DNA from: Cytobacillus pseudoceanisediminis
Lineage (GTDB): Bacteria > Bacillota > Bacilli > Bacillales > Cytobacillaceae
Assembly (NCBI RefSeq): GCF_023516215.1
Contig: NZ_CP097349.1
Coordinates: 1,736,001-1,800,000, forward strand
DNA length: 64,000 nucleotides
Direction: 5' to 3'
Part shown: positions 37,219 to 46,498 of the stretch, piece after piece
How the letters are laid out: each line of letters opens with the position of its first letter
Position numbering within the stretch: the first letter of the stretch is position 1
Translations under genes and position numbers: made by a program
Notes under the pieces: generated by a model
What the model was told of the DNA's origin: nothing
What the model saw: only the letters and a program-made list of their open reading frames with translations
The model's database searches: none

Positions 37219-38229
37219 TTACTCTTCATGGAACTCAGCGAAATCAGCCCATTCTTCTTTTACTTCCAGTCCTTGTGCTTCAGCTGCTTTTTTATTGATC
37301 ACCAGTTTGAGGCTTCCAGGAAGCTCAACCGGAATTTCAGATGGCTTTTTATTTCCTTTTAAGATCTCAGCGGCCATTTTGCCTGTCTGATAACCTAGAT
37401 CGAAATAGTTGAATCCGCTGGCTGCAATAGCCCCGCGTTTCATGGAATCCAGTTCACCCACAAATAAAGGGATCTTTTTGCTGTCAGCGACAGAAATAAC
37501 CGATTCAAGCGCAGACACAACCGTGTTATCTGTAGGGATATATATGGCATCTACCCTTCCAACAAGAGAGTCGGCCGCCTGCTTAACTTCAGCAGAGGTT
37601 GAAACAGATGCTTCAACAATTTTTGCTCCTTTTGGTTCTGCAAGTTCTTTTACCTGCTTAACCTGTACCTCGGAATTTTGCTCTCCAGAATTGTAAATGA
37701 TGCCAATATTCTTAACACCCGCTTCATCAATCATAAAATCAATTGTTTTTGAAGTTCCTTCCGGGTGGTTATCTGTAGTACCTGTAATATTGTCTCCAGG
37801 CTGATCAAAGGATTCAACAAGGCCGGCTCCAACAGGGTCTGTAACAGATGTGAAAAGGATCGGAATGTCCTTCGTCGCATTTAGAGCACTCACGGCACTC
37901 GGAGTAGCATTTGCAAAAATCATATCCACTTTATCGCCGACAAAATTATTAGCGATCGACTGCGTGTTATTCATGTCAGCCTGAGCATTTTGGAAATCGA
38001 ATTTTACATTATCGCCTTCTTTAAACCCTTCATCTTCCAATGCTTTTTTAAATCCCTCTGTCGCAGCATCTAAAGATGGATGTTCAACAAATTGTGTGAT
38101 GCCAATTGTGTATTGCTTCTTCTCATCTCCTTCTGAAGAAGAACCACTGGATTTTTCCTCTCCGCAGCCGCTTAAAACAAGCATTCCTGCAGCCATTAAT
38201 AAGGAAAGAGCTTTTAACGATTTTTTCAT
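37219..38229 (-). CDS. ABC transporter substrate-binding lipoprotein (ABC_sub_bind/TrpX family)
   Basis: A 336-residue lipoprotein. The lipobox is LVLSGCG with Cys 22, followed by a Ser/Gly/Glu-rich linker and the ABC_sub_bind fold (YTIGITQFVEHPSLDAA, LFTSVTDPVGAGLV, PVELPGSLKLVINKKAA). Streptococcal TrpX relatives import tryptophan. In this aromatic-degradation neighbourhood phenylalanine or tyrosine import is plausible. The start is ATG 38229 behind GGGGGTCATATA; a perfect 22-base palindrome lies upstream. Confidence 0.9.
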   Translation of the reverse strand: MKKSLKALSLLMAAGMLVLSGCGEEKSSGSSSEGDEKKQYTIGITQFVEHPSLDAATEGFKKALEDEGFKEGDNVKFDFQNAQADMNNTQSIANNFVGDKVDMIFANATPSAVSALNATKDIPILFTSVTDPVGAGLVESFDQPGDNITGTTDNHPEGTSKTIDFMIDEAGVKNIGIIYNSGEQNSEVQVKQVKELAEPKGAKIVEASVSTSAEVKQAADSLVGRVDAIYIPTDNTVVSALESVISVADSKKIPLFVGELDSMKRGAIAASGFNYFDLGYQTGKMAAEILKGNKKPSEIPVELPGSLKLVINKKAAEAQGLEVKEEWADFAEFHEE

Positions 38230-38255
38230 TATATGACCCCCTATTCAAATTTATT

Positions 38256-38277
38256 AACTATCAGCTTGCTGATAGTT
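38256..38277. promoter_or_regulatory. Perfect palindrome upstream of the ABC importer operon
   Basis: AACTATCAGC-TT-GCTGATAGTT, ten-base arms with a two-base centre, 27 to 48 bases upstream of the lipoprotein start. There is no T run, so it is more likely an operator than a terminator. Confidence 0.55.
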
Positions 38278-38456
38278 TAATCCTGCTATGTATGCGCTTA
38301 CATCCCGAAGTGGAAAACAGTACGCAAAATGGTTTTCACCATTTATATGATATTTACTTTCAATATCGTAAATACAACGTTATATTATCACCCTAAGCAT
38401 TTGAGTGTCAATAATATTCTAAAAATTTAATATATTTAATAAGTTATGATGGCATA

Positions 38457-38488
38457 AAAAAACAAGCAGGAATATAACTGCCTGCTTG
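38457..38488 (-). terminator. Terminator after the nitronate monooxygenase-like gene
   Basis: CAAGCAGG and CCTGCTTG arms, with an A6 run giving a U tract on the minus strand. Confidence 0.75.
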
Positions 38489-39439
38489 CTAGTTTAATAG
38501 CTTTTTAGCCTTATGAAGCTGAAGTTTAGCATCCTCTATCATATTATCCAAAAGCTCCTTTACGCTTGGAAGATCAGCAATCAGGCCAGCTATCTGCCCG
38601 CTGTTCATAAACCCTTCATCACCGTTTCCATTTATTGCTCCAATTTTATGATAGTCTTCTGAAGTAAGTTTATTAAACTCATCAAGACTGATGCCCTGTT
38701 TTTCGTAATCCAGCAATTTATTGGCATACCCGGTGGAAAGCACTCTTCTTATTCTTCCAACTGAACGCCCCACTATAAGGGTTTCATGATCGGATGCTTC
38801 AATAATTTTCTGTTTATATTGCGGGTGGAATGGTGCTTCCTTGGTTGCTATGAATCTAGTGCCCATTTGCACACCGCTTGCCCCCAGGGCAAGCATGGCA
38901 GCAAGCCCTTTGCCATCACCGATACCCCCGGCAGCCACGACAGGGACTGACACCACTCCTGTAATCTGAGGGATTAATACGAGTGTAGTGGTTTCAAGAG
39001 AACTATTGATTCCTGCTGCCTCATACCCTTCAGCAGCAATAATATCCGCACCGGCTGTCTCTGCTTTCAGCGCCTGTCTTACTGAAGCAGCTACAGTTAT
39101 AACTTTCACACCTTTTTCATGCAGCTTAGGGATAAAAGGAGTCGGGTTTCCCGCCGAAAGGGATACGGCTGGAATCTTATGTTTAATTACAAGGGAAAGG
39201 ATTTCCTTTACATAAGGGGAGACACTTAATGCTACATTAACTGCAAATGGCTTATTTGTTAAACTTCTTGTTTCCTCAATTATCTTCTCAACATCCTCAG
39301 GAGGCATTGTTCCTGCTCCGATGGTGCCCAGCCCTCCAGCTTCCGAGACTGCCGCTGTTAAAATGGCATTGCTGATATTCCCCATGCCGCCCTGAATAAT
39401 TGGATATTTAATATTTAAAATGTCCGTTAATATATTCAA
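38489..39439 (-). CDS. Nitronate monooxygenase / FabK-like FMN enzyme
   Basis: A 316-residue FMN TIM-barrel protein. It starts KYPIIQGGMGNIS, has AGADIIAAEGYEAAGI, the FMN-binding VVAAGGIGDGKG and GVQMGTRFIATKEAP. The family covers nitronate monooxygenases and enoyl-ACP reductase II; a phenylalanine-pathway role is not evident. The start is TTG 39439 behind AAGGAGGAATTTGA. Confidence 0.87.
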   Translation of the reverse strand: MNILTDILNIKYPIIQGGMGNISNAILTAAVSEAGGLGTIGAGTMPPEDVEKIIEETRSLTNKPFAVNVALSVSPYVKEILSLVIKHKIPAVSLSAGNPTPFIPKLHEKGVKVITVAASVRQALKAETAGADIIAAEGYEAAGINSSLETTTLVLIPQITGVVSVPVVAAGGIGDGKGLAAMLALGASGVQMGTRFIATKEAPFHPQYKQKIIEASDHETLIVGRSVGRIRRVLSTGYANKLLDYEKQGISLDEFNKLTSEDYHKIGAINGNGDEGFMNSGQIAGLIADLPSVKELLDNMIEDAKLQLHKAKKLLN

Positions 39440-39583
39440 TCAAATTCCTCCTTCGTTAAAATAATGTTATACTAATTTTAATAGTTTGACAATTAGGAGC
39501 ACATATACTTAACAATGAAGGATGCAGTCAATGCCTCAGGTAAAATACCCTTTCATTCACATCGCCGTTTTGCAGACAGGCCT

Positions 39584-40084
39584 CTATTCATTCCCCTTTT
39601 CCATTTTCAGCGAAATTTTATAAAACATTATTTGCAGGGTCTGAACAAATGCATATATAGGGAAAGACCAGGCCATCTGATAGCCCTTTTCATAATGAAA
39701 TATGCCGAGCTTAACAGAGAACCATTCAATCACTACAGCCAAAATAGACCAGAGTGTGACATACAGGATATTCATATATCCCTTTAGATTTAATTTCACA
39801 TATAAATAAATGAAAAAGTAACTGTATGGCCCGTACATAATATAGCTTAAAAAATCAATGAATTGATATTTTGATGTATCATTGACATCATAATAATCCC
39901 ACGCCCCGACACTTATGGTGTGATCGAAGAACATCCCGATAAATATGCCTATGGTGATATGTACTGCCGTTTCCAAGCCAGAAAATTTTTTAGGCAGTTT
40001 CCATATAAGAATTAGCGATACCAGTAAATTGGCCAATACAAACCATTCATTTGCGTCAAAAGCTCTTTCATAAACCTTTACCAT
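39584..40084 (-). CDS. CBO0543 family membrane protein
   Basis: A 166-residue protein with about five membrane segments, with WDYYDVND and MYGPYSYFFIYLYVK as in the CBO0543 family of Firmicutes. The function is unknown. It overlaps the upstream membrane gene by 17 bases, so the two are translationally linked. Confidence 0.75.
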   Translation of the reverse strand: MVKVYERAFDANEWFVLANLLVSLILIWKLPKKFSGLETAVHITIGIFIGMFFDHTISVGAWDYYDVNDTSKYQFIDFLSYIMYGPYSYFFIYLYVKLNLKGYMNILYVTLWSILAVVIEWFSVKLGIFHYEKGYQMAWSFPIYAFVQTLQIMFYKISLKMEKGNE

Positions 40085-40549
40085 AATTAGTAGACTCCTG
40101 CATTAGATACATTAACACCTTGGATAATCCGAGGCCGGCAATCAAGAAAGCCGTATTACCTATGCCAGCTTTGAGTAAATTCCAGTTTAAATATGTAATT
40201 ACTCCAGAAGTGCTGCTGAAAAGATCCATACCAAGAAGACAGATTAAGAATAAGGCGAAGACAGTTATCCTTTTTACACCAGATGGAGTTTTCCAATAAA
40301 TATTTATAAACATAAGAACTAGAATGGGGCCAATAATTTCACGATGAATCAAGAATACAATAAATAAAATAGAATCTTCTGTAATATGAATCCACTTTAA
40401 TTGAAGAGCAAGTATGGTTGTGTAATTTCGGGCTGCAATTGAAATTAGCATAAGAACCAGAGAGTTTTGCAAAAAGGAAAGCTTTTTTCTATAAAGAAAA
40501 AGAAACTTAGTGTATAAAATGCAATTACAATTGCTGCAGGCAGAATCAT
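40068..40549 (-). pseudogene. Membrane protein partner of the CBO0543 gene, single frameshift
   Basis: A polytopic protein of about 160 residues. It starts at ATG 40549 behind AAGGTGA (MILPAAIVIAFYTL). The frame breaks at T6 40483-40488 (minus A6). One extra A joins it to LQNSLVLMLISIAARNYTTIL and the rest, ending at 40068. Without the repair only a 134-residue piece with no ribosome binding site would remain. Function unknown. Confidence 0.65.
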
Positions 40550-40645
40550 TAAATCACCTTATGAGGCTTATTTTTAAATACCATCATACATTTAATATTG
40601 TTTTGGTAAGATGCATTTATTCATTAATCCTATGATTGTATAAAT

Positions 40646-40679
40646 GAAAGAGCCATCCTGCCTGCAAGATGGCTCTTTC
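40646..40679 (-). terminator. Terminator after paaX
   Basis: A perfect 12-base stem, GAAAGAGCCATC with GATGGCTCTTTC, overlaps the end of paaX. The U tract is weak. Confidence 0.7.
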
Positions 40680-41555
40680 TCACTCAACCATATAGGGATG
40701 ATTTAATGCGTCATAATCAGCATCCCTGTTTTTAAGTTCATTTCCTTCCTTAAAAACACTTTCAAAAAACCTTGATGCCGGTTCTGCCAGTTCTTTATAA
40801 TATTCACTGAATAAAGCAGCAGCATGACCGCCCAGCCATTTATCAGGAAGAAGTTCTTCGGGAAGCCCCGGATCCACAAAGAGGAATTTCCGGTATTCAT
40901 GCACAAGCTTTGTTCTTTCCACAAAACATTCTGCATCAGTCATATTCCCCTTTTGGATTTTATTTTTATCAATGATATATTTCTGGCTGTATTCCGAAAT
41001 AAACTCCTGGTATCTTTCATTGATTTCTGTCAGGTTCCAGCTTTTTTCAACAATTTCGATATTCTTATGCGGACCTGCATACCTGGCAATAAAGAAATCA
41101 ACATAGTCGGCAATTTCATATTTCTCAATCAAATCAAATACTTGTTTCTCAAGATTATTAGCTGAGATCCAGCAGCTGCTGGACATGGAGCCAAAACCGC
41201 TCCAAACTAGTTCCTTCCGCAATTCATCACGCACATTGCGGATTTCTTCCGGGATGGTATACATAAGCATTCGCCACTTGCCATCCCACTCTTCAGGCTT
41301 TAATTTAAAGATACGCTTAGCCGCTTCCTCAATCCTTTTCTGCCCTCTTGGCGTTAAGGAATAATAGCTTTTATTGCCGATCTTTTCTGCACTTACCCAT
41401 CCCTGCTTATTCATTCTTGAAATAGCAGCTCTGACAGACTGATCATTATGCCCAAATTCGCTTAAAAGCTTGATAAGGCTGCCAATCCAAATGTTGCTTC
41501 CATAATGTGAAATATAATCGCCATAAAGTGTGAAAATCATTGACCTTGTATTCAA
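40680..41555 (-). CDS. paaX: Phenylacetic acid degradation repressor PaaX
   Basis: A 291-residue regulator: an N-terminal winged helix (TLYGDYISHYGSNIWIGSLI, then VRAAISRMNKQGWVSAEK) and the PaaX C-terminal domains (FLFVDPGLPEELLPDKWLGGHA). PaaX represses paa genes and is released by phenylacetyl-CoA. The start is TTG 41555 with a distant GAGGAT; the internal ATG four codons on is an alternative. It is the last gene of the paa block and is read separately from the thiolase. Confidence 0.94.
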   Translation of the reverse strand: MNTRSMIFTLYGDYISHYGSNIWIGSLIKLLSEFGHNDQSVRAAISRMNKQGWVSAEKIGNKSYYSLTPRGQKRIEEAAKRIFKLKPEEWDGKWRMLMYTIPEEIRNVRDELRKELVWSGFGSMSSSCWISANNLEKQVFDLIEKYEIADYVDFFIARYAGPHKNIEIVEKSWNLTEINERYQEFISEYSQKYIIDKNKIQKGNMTDAECFVERTKLVHEYRKFLFVDPGLPEELLPDKWLGGHAAALFSEYYKELAEPASRFFESVFKEGNELKNRDADYDALNHPYMVE

Positions 41556-41744
41556 CTTGCATTCATCCTCATTTCATCATGTGGGTTGAACGGAAAAAAT
41601 TCGTTATATACAATTGTACTAAAATTAGATAGTTTTGAACAACACTTTTTCGGCATACTAAATAATTTGACTGCCTCTGCCTTCATTCTATACCGCCCAA
41701 GTCTTTATAAACCCTAAAAACCATAGAGTAAAAAGTCTCTATGG

Positions 41745-42940
41745 TCATCGCTCGACGATTGTAGAAATCCCCTGGCCAACTCCCACACACATCGTTGCCA
41801 GGCCGTATTTTGAATTCCTGCGCTTCATTTCATGCAATAAAGTTGTCAGAATACGGGCACCGCTCGCCCCAAGCGGATGGCCAAATGCAATCGCTCCGCC
41901 ATTTACATTTACCCGCTCCGAATCGGCGCCAAGTTCTTTAATGCAGGCAAGGGATTGTGAAGCAAAAGCTTCATTTAATTCGGTTAAGTCTATATCATTC
42001 ATCGTAAGACCAGCCCTCTTCAATGCTTTCTGAGTGGAATAAACAGGACCTGCCCCCATAATCGAAGGCTCAAGCCCTGCTGTTGCGGATACAATATAAG
42101 TTCCAAGGGGCTGTAATCCAAGTTCACTCGCTTTTTCCTCTGACATTAGCAGCAATACAGATGCACCGTCGTTAACACCTGAAGCATTACCTGCTGTTAC
42201 AGTTCCCCCTGAAAAATGGGTTTTAAGCTTGAGAGCTTATCAAAAGTAGTTTCCGGACGGGGATGCTCATCACATGAAATCGTTATTTCATCCCCTTTTT
42301 TATCCATGTATGTAACAGGAATGATTTCATCGTCGAATTTGCCTTTTTCAATAGCTGATTTTGCTCTCTTCTGGCTTTCAAAAGCAAACAGATCCTGCTC
42401 TTCACGCGATATGCCATACTTTTCGGCCACATTTTCTGCTGTTTTGGGCATGCTTTCAGCACCGTACATTTTCTCAAGCCTGCTATTTGTAAATCGCCAC
42501 CCGATGGTTGTGTCATACATCTCCATATTCCCTCTTGGAAACTCGCTGCTTGGTTTTGCCATGACAAATGGGGCACGTGTCATGCTTTCCGTACCGCCTG
42601 CAATAAAAATATCTCCTTCTCCGGCTAAAATGGCCCGTGCAGCATAATTAACAGCATCTAAACCAGACCCGCAAAGCCGGTTAACAGTTGAAGCAGCCAC
42701 TTCGACAGGCAAACCGGCAAGCAAAGCTGCCATCCTGGCTACATTGCGATTATCTTCACCTGCCTGATTGGCATTTCCCAGTATGACCTCTTCAATTTCT
42801 GCAGGATTCACCATCGGATTTCTATCCAGCAGAGCCCTAATGACGATAGCTCCCAAATCATCCGGACGAATATCCTTTAACCCGCCTTTATATCTTCCGA
42901 TCGGAGTCCTGACAGCATCCACAATTACTGCTTTTCTCAT
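41745..42940 (-). pseudogene. paaJ: Thiolase (3-oxoadipyl-CoA/acetyl-CoA acyltransferase), single frameshift
   Basis: A thiolase of about 398 residues. The active cysteine is in NRLCGSGLDAVNYAAR, the His in [18 protein letters not shown] and the second Cys in [10 protein letters not shown]. The frame breaks at the C5 run 42205-42209. One extra G gives [20 protein letters not shown], a canonical thiolase stretch. It starts at ATG 42940, overlapping paaH by four bases (ATGA). In the paa pathway it releases acetyl-CoA from 3-oxoadipyl-CoA. Probably a sequencing error. Confidence 0.9.
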
Positions 42941-43803
42941 TGCTTAACTCCCTCTCTGGCAGTGTAATCAAAAACACCCCTGCCCGACTTGCGTCCAAGC
43001 CTTCCAGCTTTTACATATTGTTCAAGGAGCGGTGCCGGCCGGTATTTTTCTCCCAGCTTACTGTGAAGGTATTTTAAATTATTCAGGCGTGTATCGAGGC
43101 CGACAAGATCGCCAAGCTCGAATGGCCCCATTGGATAATTCAGTCCAAGCTTAATTGCCTTATCAATTTCTTCAGGTGAGCCGAGACCTTCCTGCAGCAT
43201 ATAAAATGCCTCATTACCAACGAGCGCACTGATTCTGCTTGTTACAAATCCTGGAAACTCATTAATGACTACTGTTTCTTTCCCCATTTGCTCAGCAGCA
43301 CGTTTAATTGACTGTGCTGTTTCTTCGCTGGTTTCAAGCCCTTTAATAATTTCAACAAGCGGCATTTTTTGGACAGGATTAAAGAAATGCATGGCAATCA
43401 CTTTGTCCGGACGTTTTGTAAATGATCCAATCTCGGTTGGACTCATGGTAGAGGTGTTTGTTGCAAAACAGCAGTGCTCAGGTGCGTGCTGGTCAATCAC
43501 CTCAAAAATATTTTTCTTAATATCCATCACTTCAGGGACTGCCTCAATAACAAGATCAGCTGCACTTACATGCTGAGCAAGACTTACAGAATAGGTAAGA
43601 CGATTTTTGCCTGCTTCCATATCAGCGGCTGTTATTTTATTCCTGGCGAGTCCTTTTTCAAAGATGCTATCAATCTCTCTTTCCGCACGGGTTAATTGTT
43701 CCCGGCTGATATCTACAAGAGTGGTGTAAAATCCTCCTATTGCACTGACATACGCAATCCCCCGCCCCATCACGCCTGAACCGATTACGACTATATTTTT
43801 CAT
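42937..43803 (-). CDS. paaH: 3-Hydroxyacyl-CoA dehydrogenase (3-hydroxyadipyl-CoA dehydrogenase)
   Basis: A 288-residue NAD enzyme: the Rossmann motif VVIGSGVMGRGIAYVSA, the catalytic His in MHFFNPVQKMPLVEI, and FVTSRISALVGNEAF at the domain join. The start is ATG 43803 behind AAAGGGGATT. By position it oxidises 3-hydroxyadipyl-CoA; general 3-hydroxybutyryl-CoA activity is also possible. A hairpin (GCGAGCA with TGCTCGC, 43836-43858) lies in the gap to paaG. Confidence 0.92.
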   Translation of the reverse strand: MKNIVVIGSGVMGRGIAYVSAIGGFYTTLVDISREQLTRAEREIDSIFEKGLARNKITAADMEAGKNRLTYSVSLAQHVSAADLVIEAVPEVMDIKKNIFEVIDQHAPEHCCFATNTSTMSPTEIGSFTKRPDKVIAMHFFNPVQKMPLVEIIKGLETSEETAQSIKRAAEQMGKETVVINEFPGFVTSRISALVGNEAFYMLQEGLGSPEEIDKAIKLGLNYPMGPFELGDLVGLDTRLNNLKYLHSKLGEKYRPAPLLEQYVKAGRLGRKSGRGVFDYTAREGVKQ

Positions 43804-43920
43804 GGTGTAATCCCCTTTCAGTTTATAAAAATGCGAGCACCCGAAACGAGATGCTCGCAAGAAGAACATAAAACGGGCAAATACTTTAATAGGATTCTAA
43901 TTCCTTTAATCCAGCAAAGT

Positions 43921-44694
43921 CTATTTCCCTTGAAACACAGGCTTTCGCTTTTGCATAAATGCGGCAACACCCTCTTTATGGTCAATAGTAAGGCCAGCCA
44001 GCCTCTGTCCCTGTGCGTCTCTCTCCAAACATTCTTCTAAAGTGGATTCCCAGCTCGCTTTCAGGTTTTTCTTTATTATCGCAATCGCCGCTGTCGGCAT
44101 GCCGGCAAGCCTTTCTGCAAAAGCAGTTATTTCATCCTGCCATCTCTCCATAGGAATTACCTTAGTAGCCAGGCCAAGCTCTTTGGCTTCCTGAGCATTA
44201 ACCTTTTCACCGAGCACTGCAAGCTCCATGGCTTTCGCATGACCGATCAGCTTTGGAAGAAAGTAGAGATTCCCGGCATCAGGCACCAGCCCGACATGGA
44301 TAAAAGCTTCTAAAAAACTGGCTTTATCAGAAAGAAGCCTGAAATCGCATGCTAATGCGAGACTCATGCCTGCACCTGCTGCCACCCCATTGACCGCTGC
44401 GATAACCGGCTTCTTACATTTATGAAGCTCCAATACCATTGGATTATAGAATCGGCGGAGTACCTCGCCGTGATCCATATCCTCATTTACTCCCTGAAGG
44501 TCCTGGCCAGAGCAAAATGCACGTCCTTCGCCTGTGATAACAAGACATCTGACTTCTTTATCCCGGCTTGCCTGTTTTATGGACTGCTGAACCTCTTTAT
44601 TAAGCTGTTCTGTGAATGCATTCAGTTTATCCGGGCGGTTTAATGAAATCCAAGCAACACCGTTTGCGACCTCATATTTCACCGTTTCAAACAT
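43921..44694 (-). CDS. paaG: Enoyl-CoA hydratase/isomerase PaaG (1,2-epoxyphenylacetyl-CoA isomerase)
   Basis: A 257-residue crotonase: GEGRAFCSGQDLQGVNED forms the first oxyanion loop, and VNGVAAGAGMSLALACD the second. VGLVPDAGNLYFLPKLIG has Asp where hydratases have Glu, as in PaaG-type isomerases. It turns the epoxide into oxepin-CoA. The gap to paaF is 18 bases. Confidence 0.88.
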   Translation of the reverse strand: MFETVKYEVANGVAWISLNRPDKLNAFTEQLNKEVQQSIKQASRDKEVRCLVITGEGRAFCSGQDLQGVNEDMDHGEVLRRFYNPMVLELHKCKKPVIAAVNGVAAGAGMSLALACDFRLLSDKASFLEAFIHVGLVPDAGNLYFLPKLIGHAKAMELAVLGEKVNAQEAKELGLATKVIPMERWQDEITAFAERLAGMPTAAIAIIKKNLKASWESTLEECLERDAQGQRLAGLTIDHKEGVAAFMQKRKPVFQGK

Positions 44695-44712
44695 TTGCTA
44701 TGTACACCTCCT

Positions 44713-45492
44713 CTACTTCCCTTTAAATTGCGGCTTGCGTTTTTCAATAAAGGCTTTCATTCCTTCTTTTTGATCTTCTGTCGAGAATAATAAATAAAAA
44801 TTCTTCCGTTCGAATTCCATTCCCTCATTTAATGATGTATCAGCTGCCTTAAGGACTGCTTCCTTTATGAGGCGTATCGCAATTGGCGCCTGATTGGCAA
44901 TTTGTTCAGCCGCTTTTATCGTTTCTTCCAAAAGAAGCTCTTCTGATATAAGCTGGTTGACGATGCCATGTTGAAGCGCTTCTTTGGCCGTGATTCTTTT
45001 GCCGGTAAAAAGCCATTCCATTGCTTTCGTTTTTCCAACAAGCTTAGTAAGCCTCTGTGTGCCGCCTGCGCCAGGCATTACTCCCAGGTTTACCTCAGGA
45101 AAGCCAAATTCCGCATTATCAGCGGCAAAAAGCAAATCACAGCATAAAGCAAGCTCAAAGCCCCCGCCAAGGGCAAAACCATGAACCGCCCCTATAATCG
45201 GTTTCTTGATCATGGCAAGGCGATCCCAATCTTTAAATTGATTGCGAAGCTCAAAATCTATTGTCTGGTCGTTTGCCATCTCATCAATATCTGCTCCGGC
45301 TGCAAATGCCCTGCCCTTGCCGCATAAGACGATAGCCTTAATGCTGCTGTCAGCCTCAAACTCTTCCATCGTATCCAGAATCTCTGAAACCATTGAGCGG
45401 TTGATTGCATTTAAGACTTTTGGGCGGTTTAAAGCAATTAAGCCAAGCTTTCCATGCTGTGAAACTTCAATAGCTTCATAGCTTTTACTCAT
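44713..45492 (-). CDS. paaF: Enoyl-CoA hydratase PaaF
   Basis: A 259-residue crotonase with GKGRAFAAGADIDEMA and a hydratase-like pair of acidic residues (GGGFELALCCD, FGFPEVNLGVMPGAGGTQR). It probably hydrates 2,3-dehydroadipyl-CoA. The start is ATG 45492, inside the end of the EthD gene (eight-base overlap), with GAGGAAG as ribosome binding site. Confidence 0.9.
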   Translation of the reverse strand: MSKSYEAIEVSQHGKLGLIALNRPKVLNAINRSMVSEILDTMEEFEADSSIKAIVLCGKGRAFAAGADIDEMANDQTIDFELRNQFKDWDRLAMIKKPIIGAVHGFALGGGFELALCCDLLFAADNAEFGFPEVNLGVMPGAGGTQRLTKLVGKTKAMEWLFTGKRITAKEALQHGIVNQLISEELLLEETIKAAEQIANQAPIAIRLIKEAVLKAADTSLNEGMEFERKNFYLLFSTEDQKEGMKAFIEKRKPQFKGK

Positions 45493-45793
45493 CTGCTTCC
45501 TCACCAATCATAAGAGTGATAATATCACCTGCAAATTTCATGGCGTCTTTTCCTGATGCCTTGCCTTCATCTGTTCTCATAGCCTCCTGTAAAGCTTCAT
45601 GGCTGTCATAGTACATTTCACACATCAAATAGTACTTCCCTTCGCCCCCCATAGGACTGCCAACAATTTTTGTAACCTCCATCTTGCGGAGACCCGGAAT
45701 TTTGGCTGTAAGCGGCGCGTGCGTATTAAAATAATGGTCATCAAATGCCTCCTTATTTTCAGGGTGCTTATAAAGAGCGATTAATTTTACCAT
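45485..45793 (-). CDS. EthD family protein
   Basis: A 102-residue dimeric alpha/beta-barrel protein with YKHPENKEAFDDHYFNTHAPL, the EthD signature. EthD-like proteins recur in Gram-positive paa clusters, where their role is not established. The start is ATG 45793 behind GAAAGGAAG. It heads the ethD-paaF-paaG-paaH-paaJ unit. Confidence 0.88.
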   Translation of the reverse strand: MVKLIALYKHPENKEAFDDHYFNTHAPLTAKIPGLRKMEVTKIVGSPMGGEGKYYLMCEMYYDSHEALQEAMRTDEGKASGKDAMKFAGDIITLMIGEEADE

Positions 45794-45839
45794 TTGTCAA
45801 CTTCCTTTCAGGTTTAGTGGATTTGATTCATTTTATAGT

Positions 45840-45885
45840 ATTCCTGGAGCCGGATTCATATGTTATTTGTGTTATCTCCAGGAAT
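45840..45885. promoter_or_regulatory. Inverted repeat between paaD and ethD
   Basis: ATTCCTGGAG (45840-45849) and CTCCAGGAAT (45876-45885) are perfect ten-base arms with a 26-base spacer and no T run. It lies in the promoter-sized gap 45794-45979. Operator, or a hairpin in the leader of ethD. Confidence 0.45.
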
Positions 45886-45979
45886 TTATCATTAAAGAAT
45901 TAACAGTTTATCCAGCATCTTAAAATAGTATTAGACACAATTTGACCGGCTTATATAACAGATTCGAAAGTCCTTATAG

Positions 45980-46477
45980 CTACATCATTGTTGATACAGG
46001 CTTCATAGCTTCAAAGGGGTTCCTGCAGGATTTGCAGTATAAAATACTGCGGCAGGCTGTAGGGCCAAACAGGTTTTCCATTGTCGTATATGTGGATCCG
46101 CAAAAAGGGCAATCCACATGCCATTCACCTGTTTCACTTATTAATTTTGGAGGCGGCGCAATCCCGAATTCCTTTAGCTTTAACCTTCCTGTTTCTGTTA
46201 CCCGGTCAGACGTCCAGGGCGGATGATAGATAAACCGGACTTCTATTTTTTCAAATACCCCTGCCTTGTCTATTTCGATTTCCACGTTTTTTCGAATGAT
46301 ATCCAGTGCAGGGCATCCCATAAAAGTAGGCAGGAGTTTAACCATTACTGAATTGCCTTCCACCTCAATATGCTCCAGCATTCCTAAATCAACAATAGAA
46401 ATGGTATCTATTTCAGGGTCCATAACATTATGAAGCGCTTCCAACGCTGTTTTTATCAACATTTGATCCTGCTCCAT
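45980..46477 (-). CDS. paaD: Phenylacetyl-CoA epoxidase maturation protein PaaD
   Basis: A 165-residue protein: an N-terminal MIP18/SufT-like domain (NVMDPEIDTISIVDLGML) and a C-terminal zinc ribbon (CPFCGS and CKSC). PaaD is needed for an active ring epoxidase, probably by helping metal or Fe-S assembly. It follows paaC by 21 bases. Confidence 0.92.
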   Translation of the reverse strand: MEQDQMLIKTALEALHNVMDPEIDTISIVDLGMLEHIEVEGNSVMVKLLPTFMGCPALDIIRKNVEIEIDKAGVFEKIEVRFIYHPPWTSDRVTETGRLKLKEFGIAPPPKLISETGEWHVDCPFCGSTYTTMENLFGPTACRSILYCKSCRNPFEAMKPVSTMM

Positions 46478-46498
46478 TTACATCACCCTTTAAAGAAC

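Noticed and set aside
39515..39787. 90-codon plus-strand frame over the CBO0543 gene
   Set aside because: Antisense shadow of a gene with clear family features.
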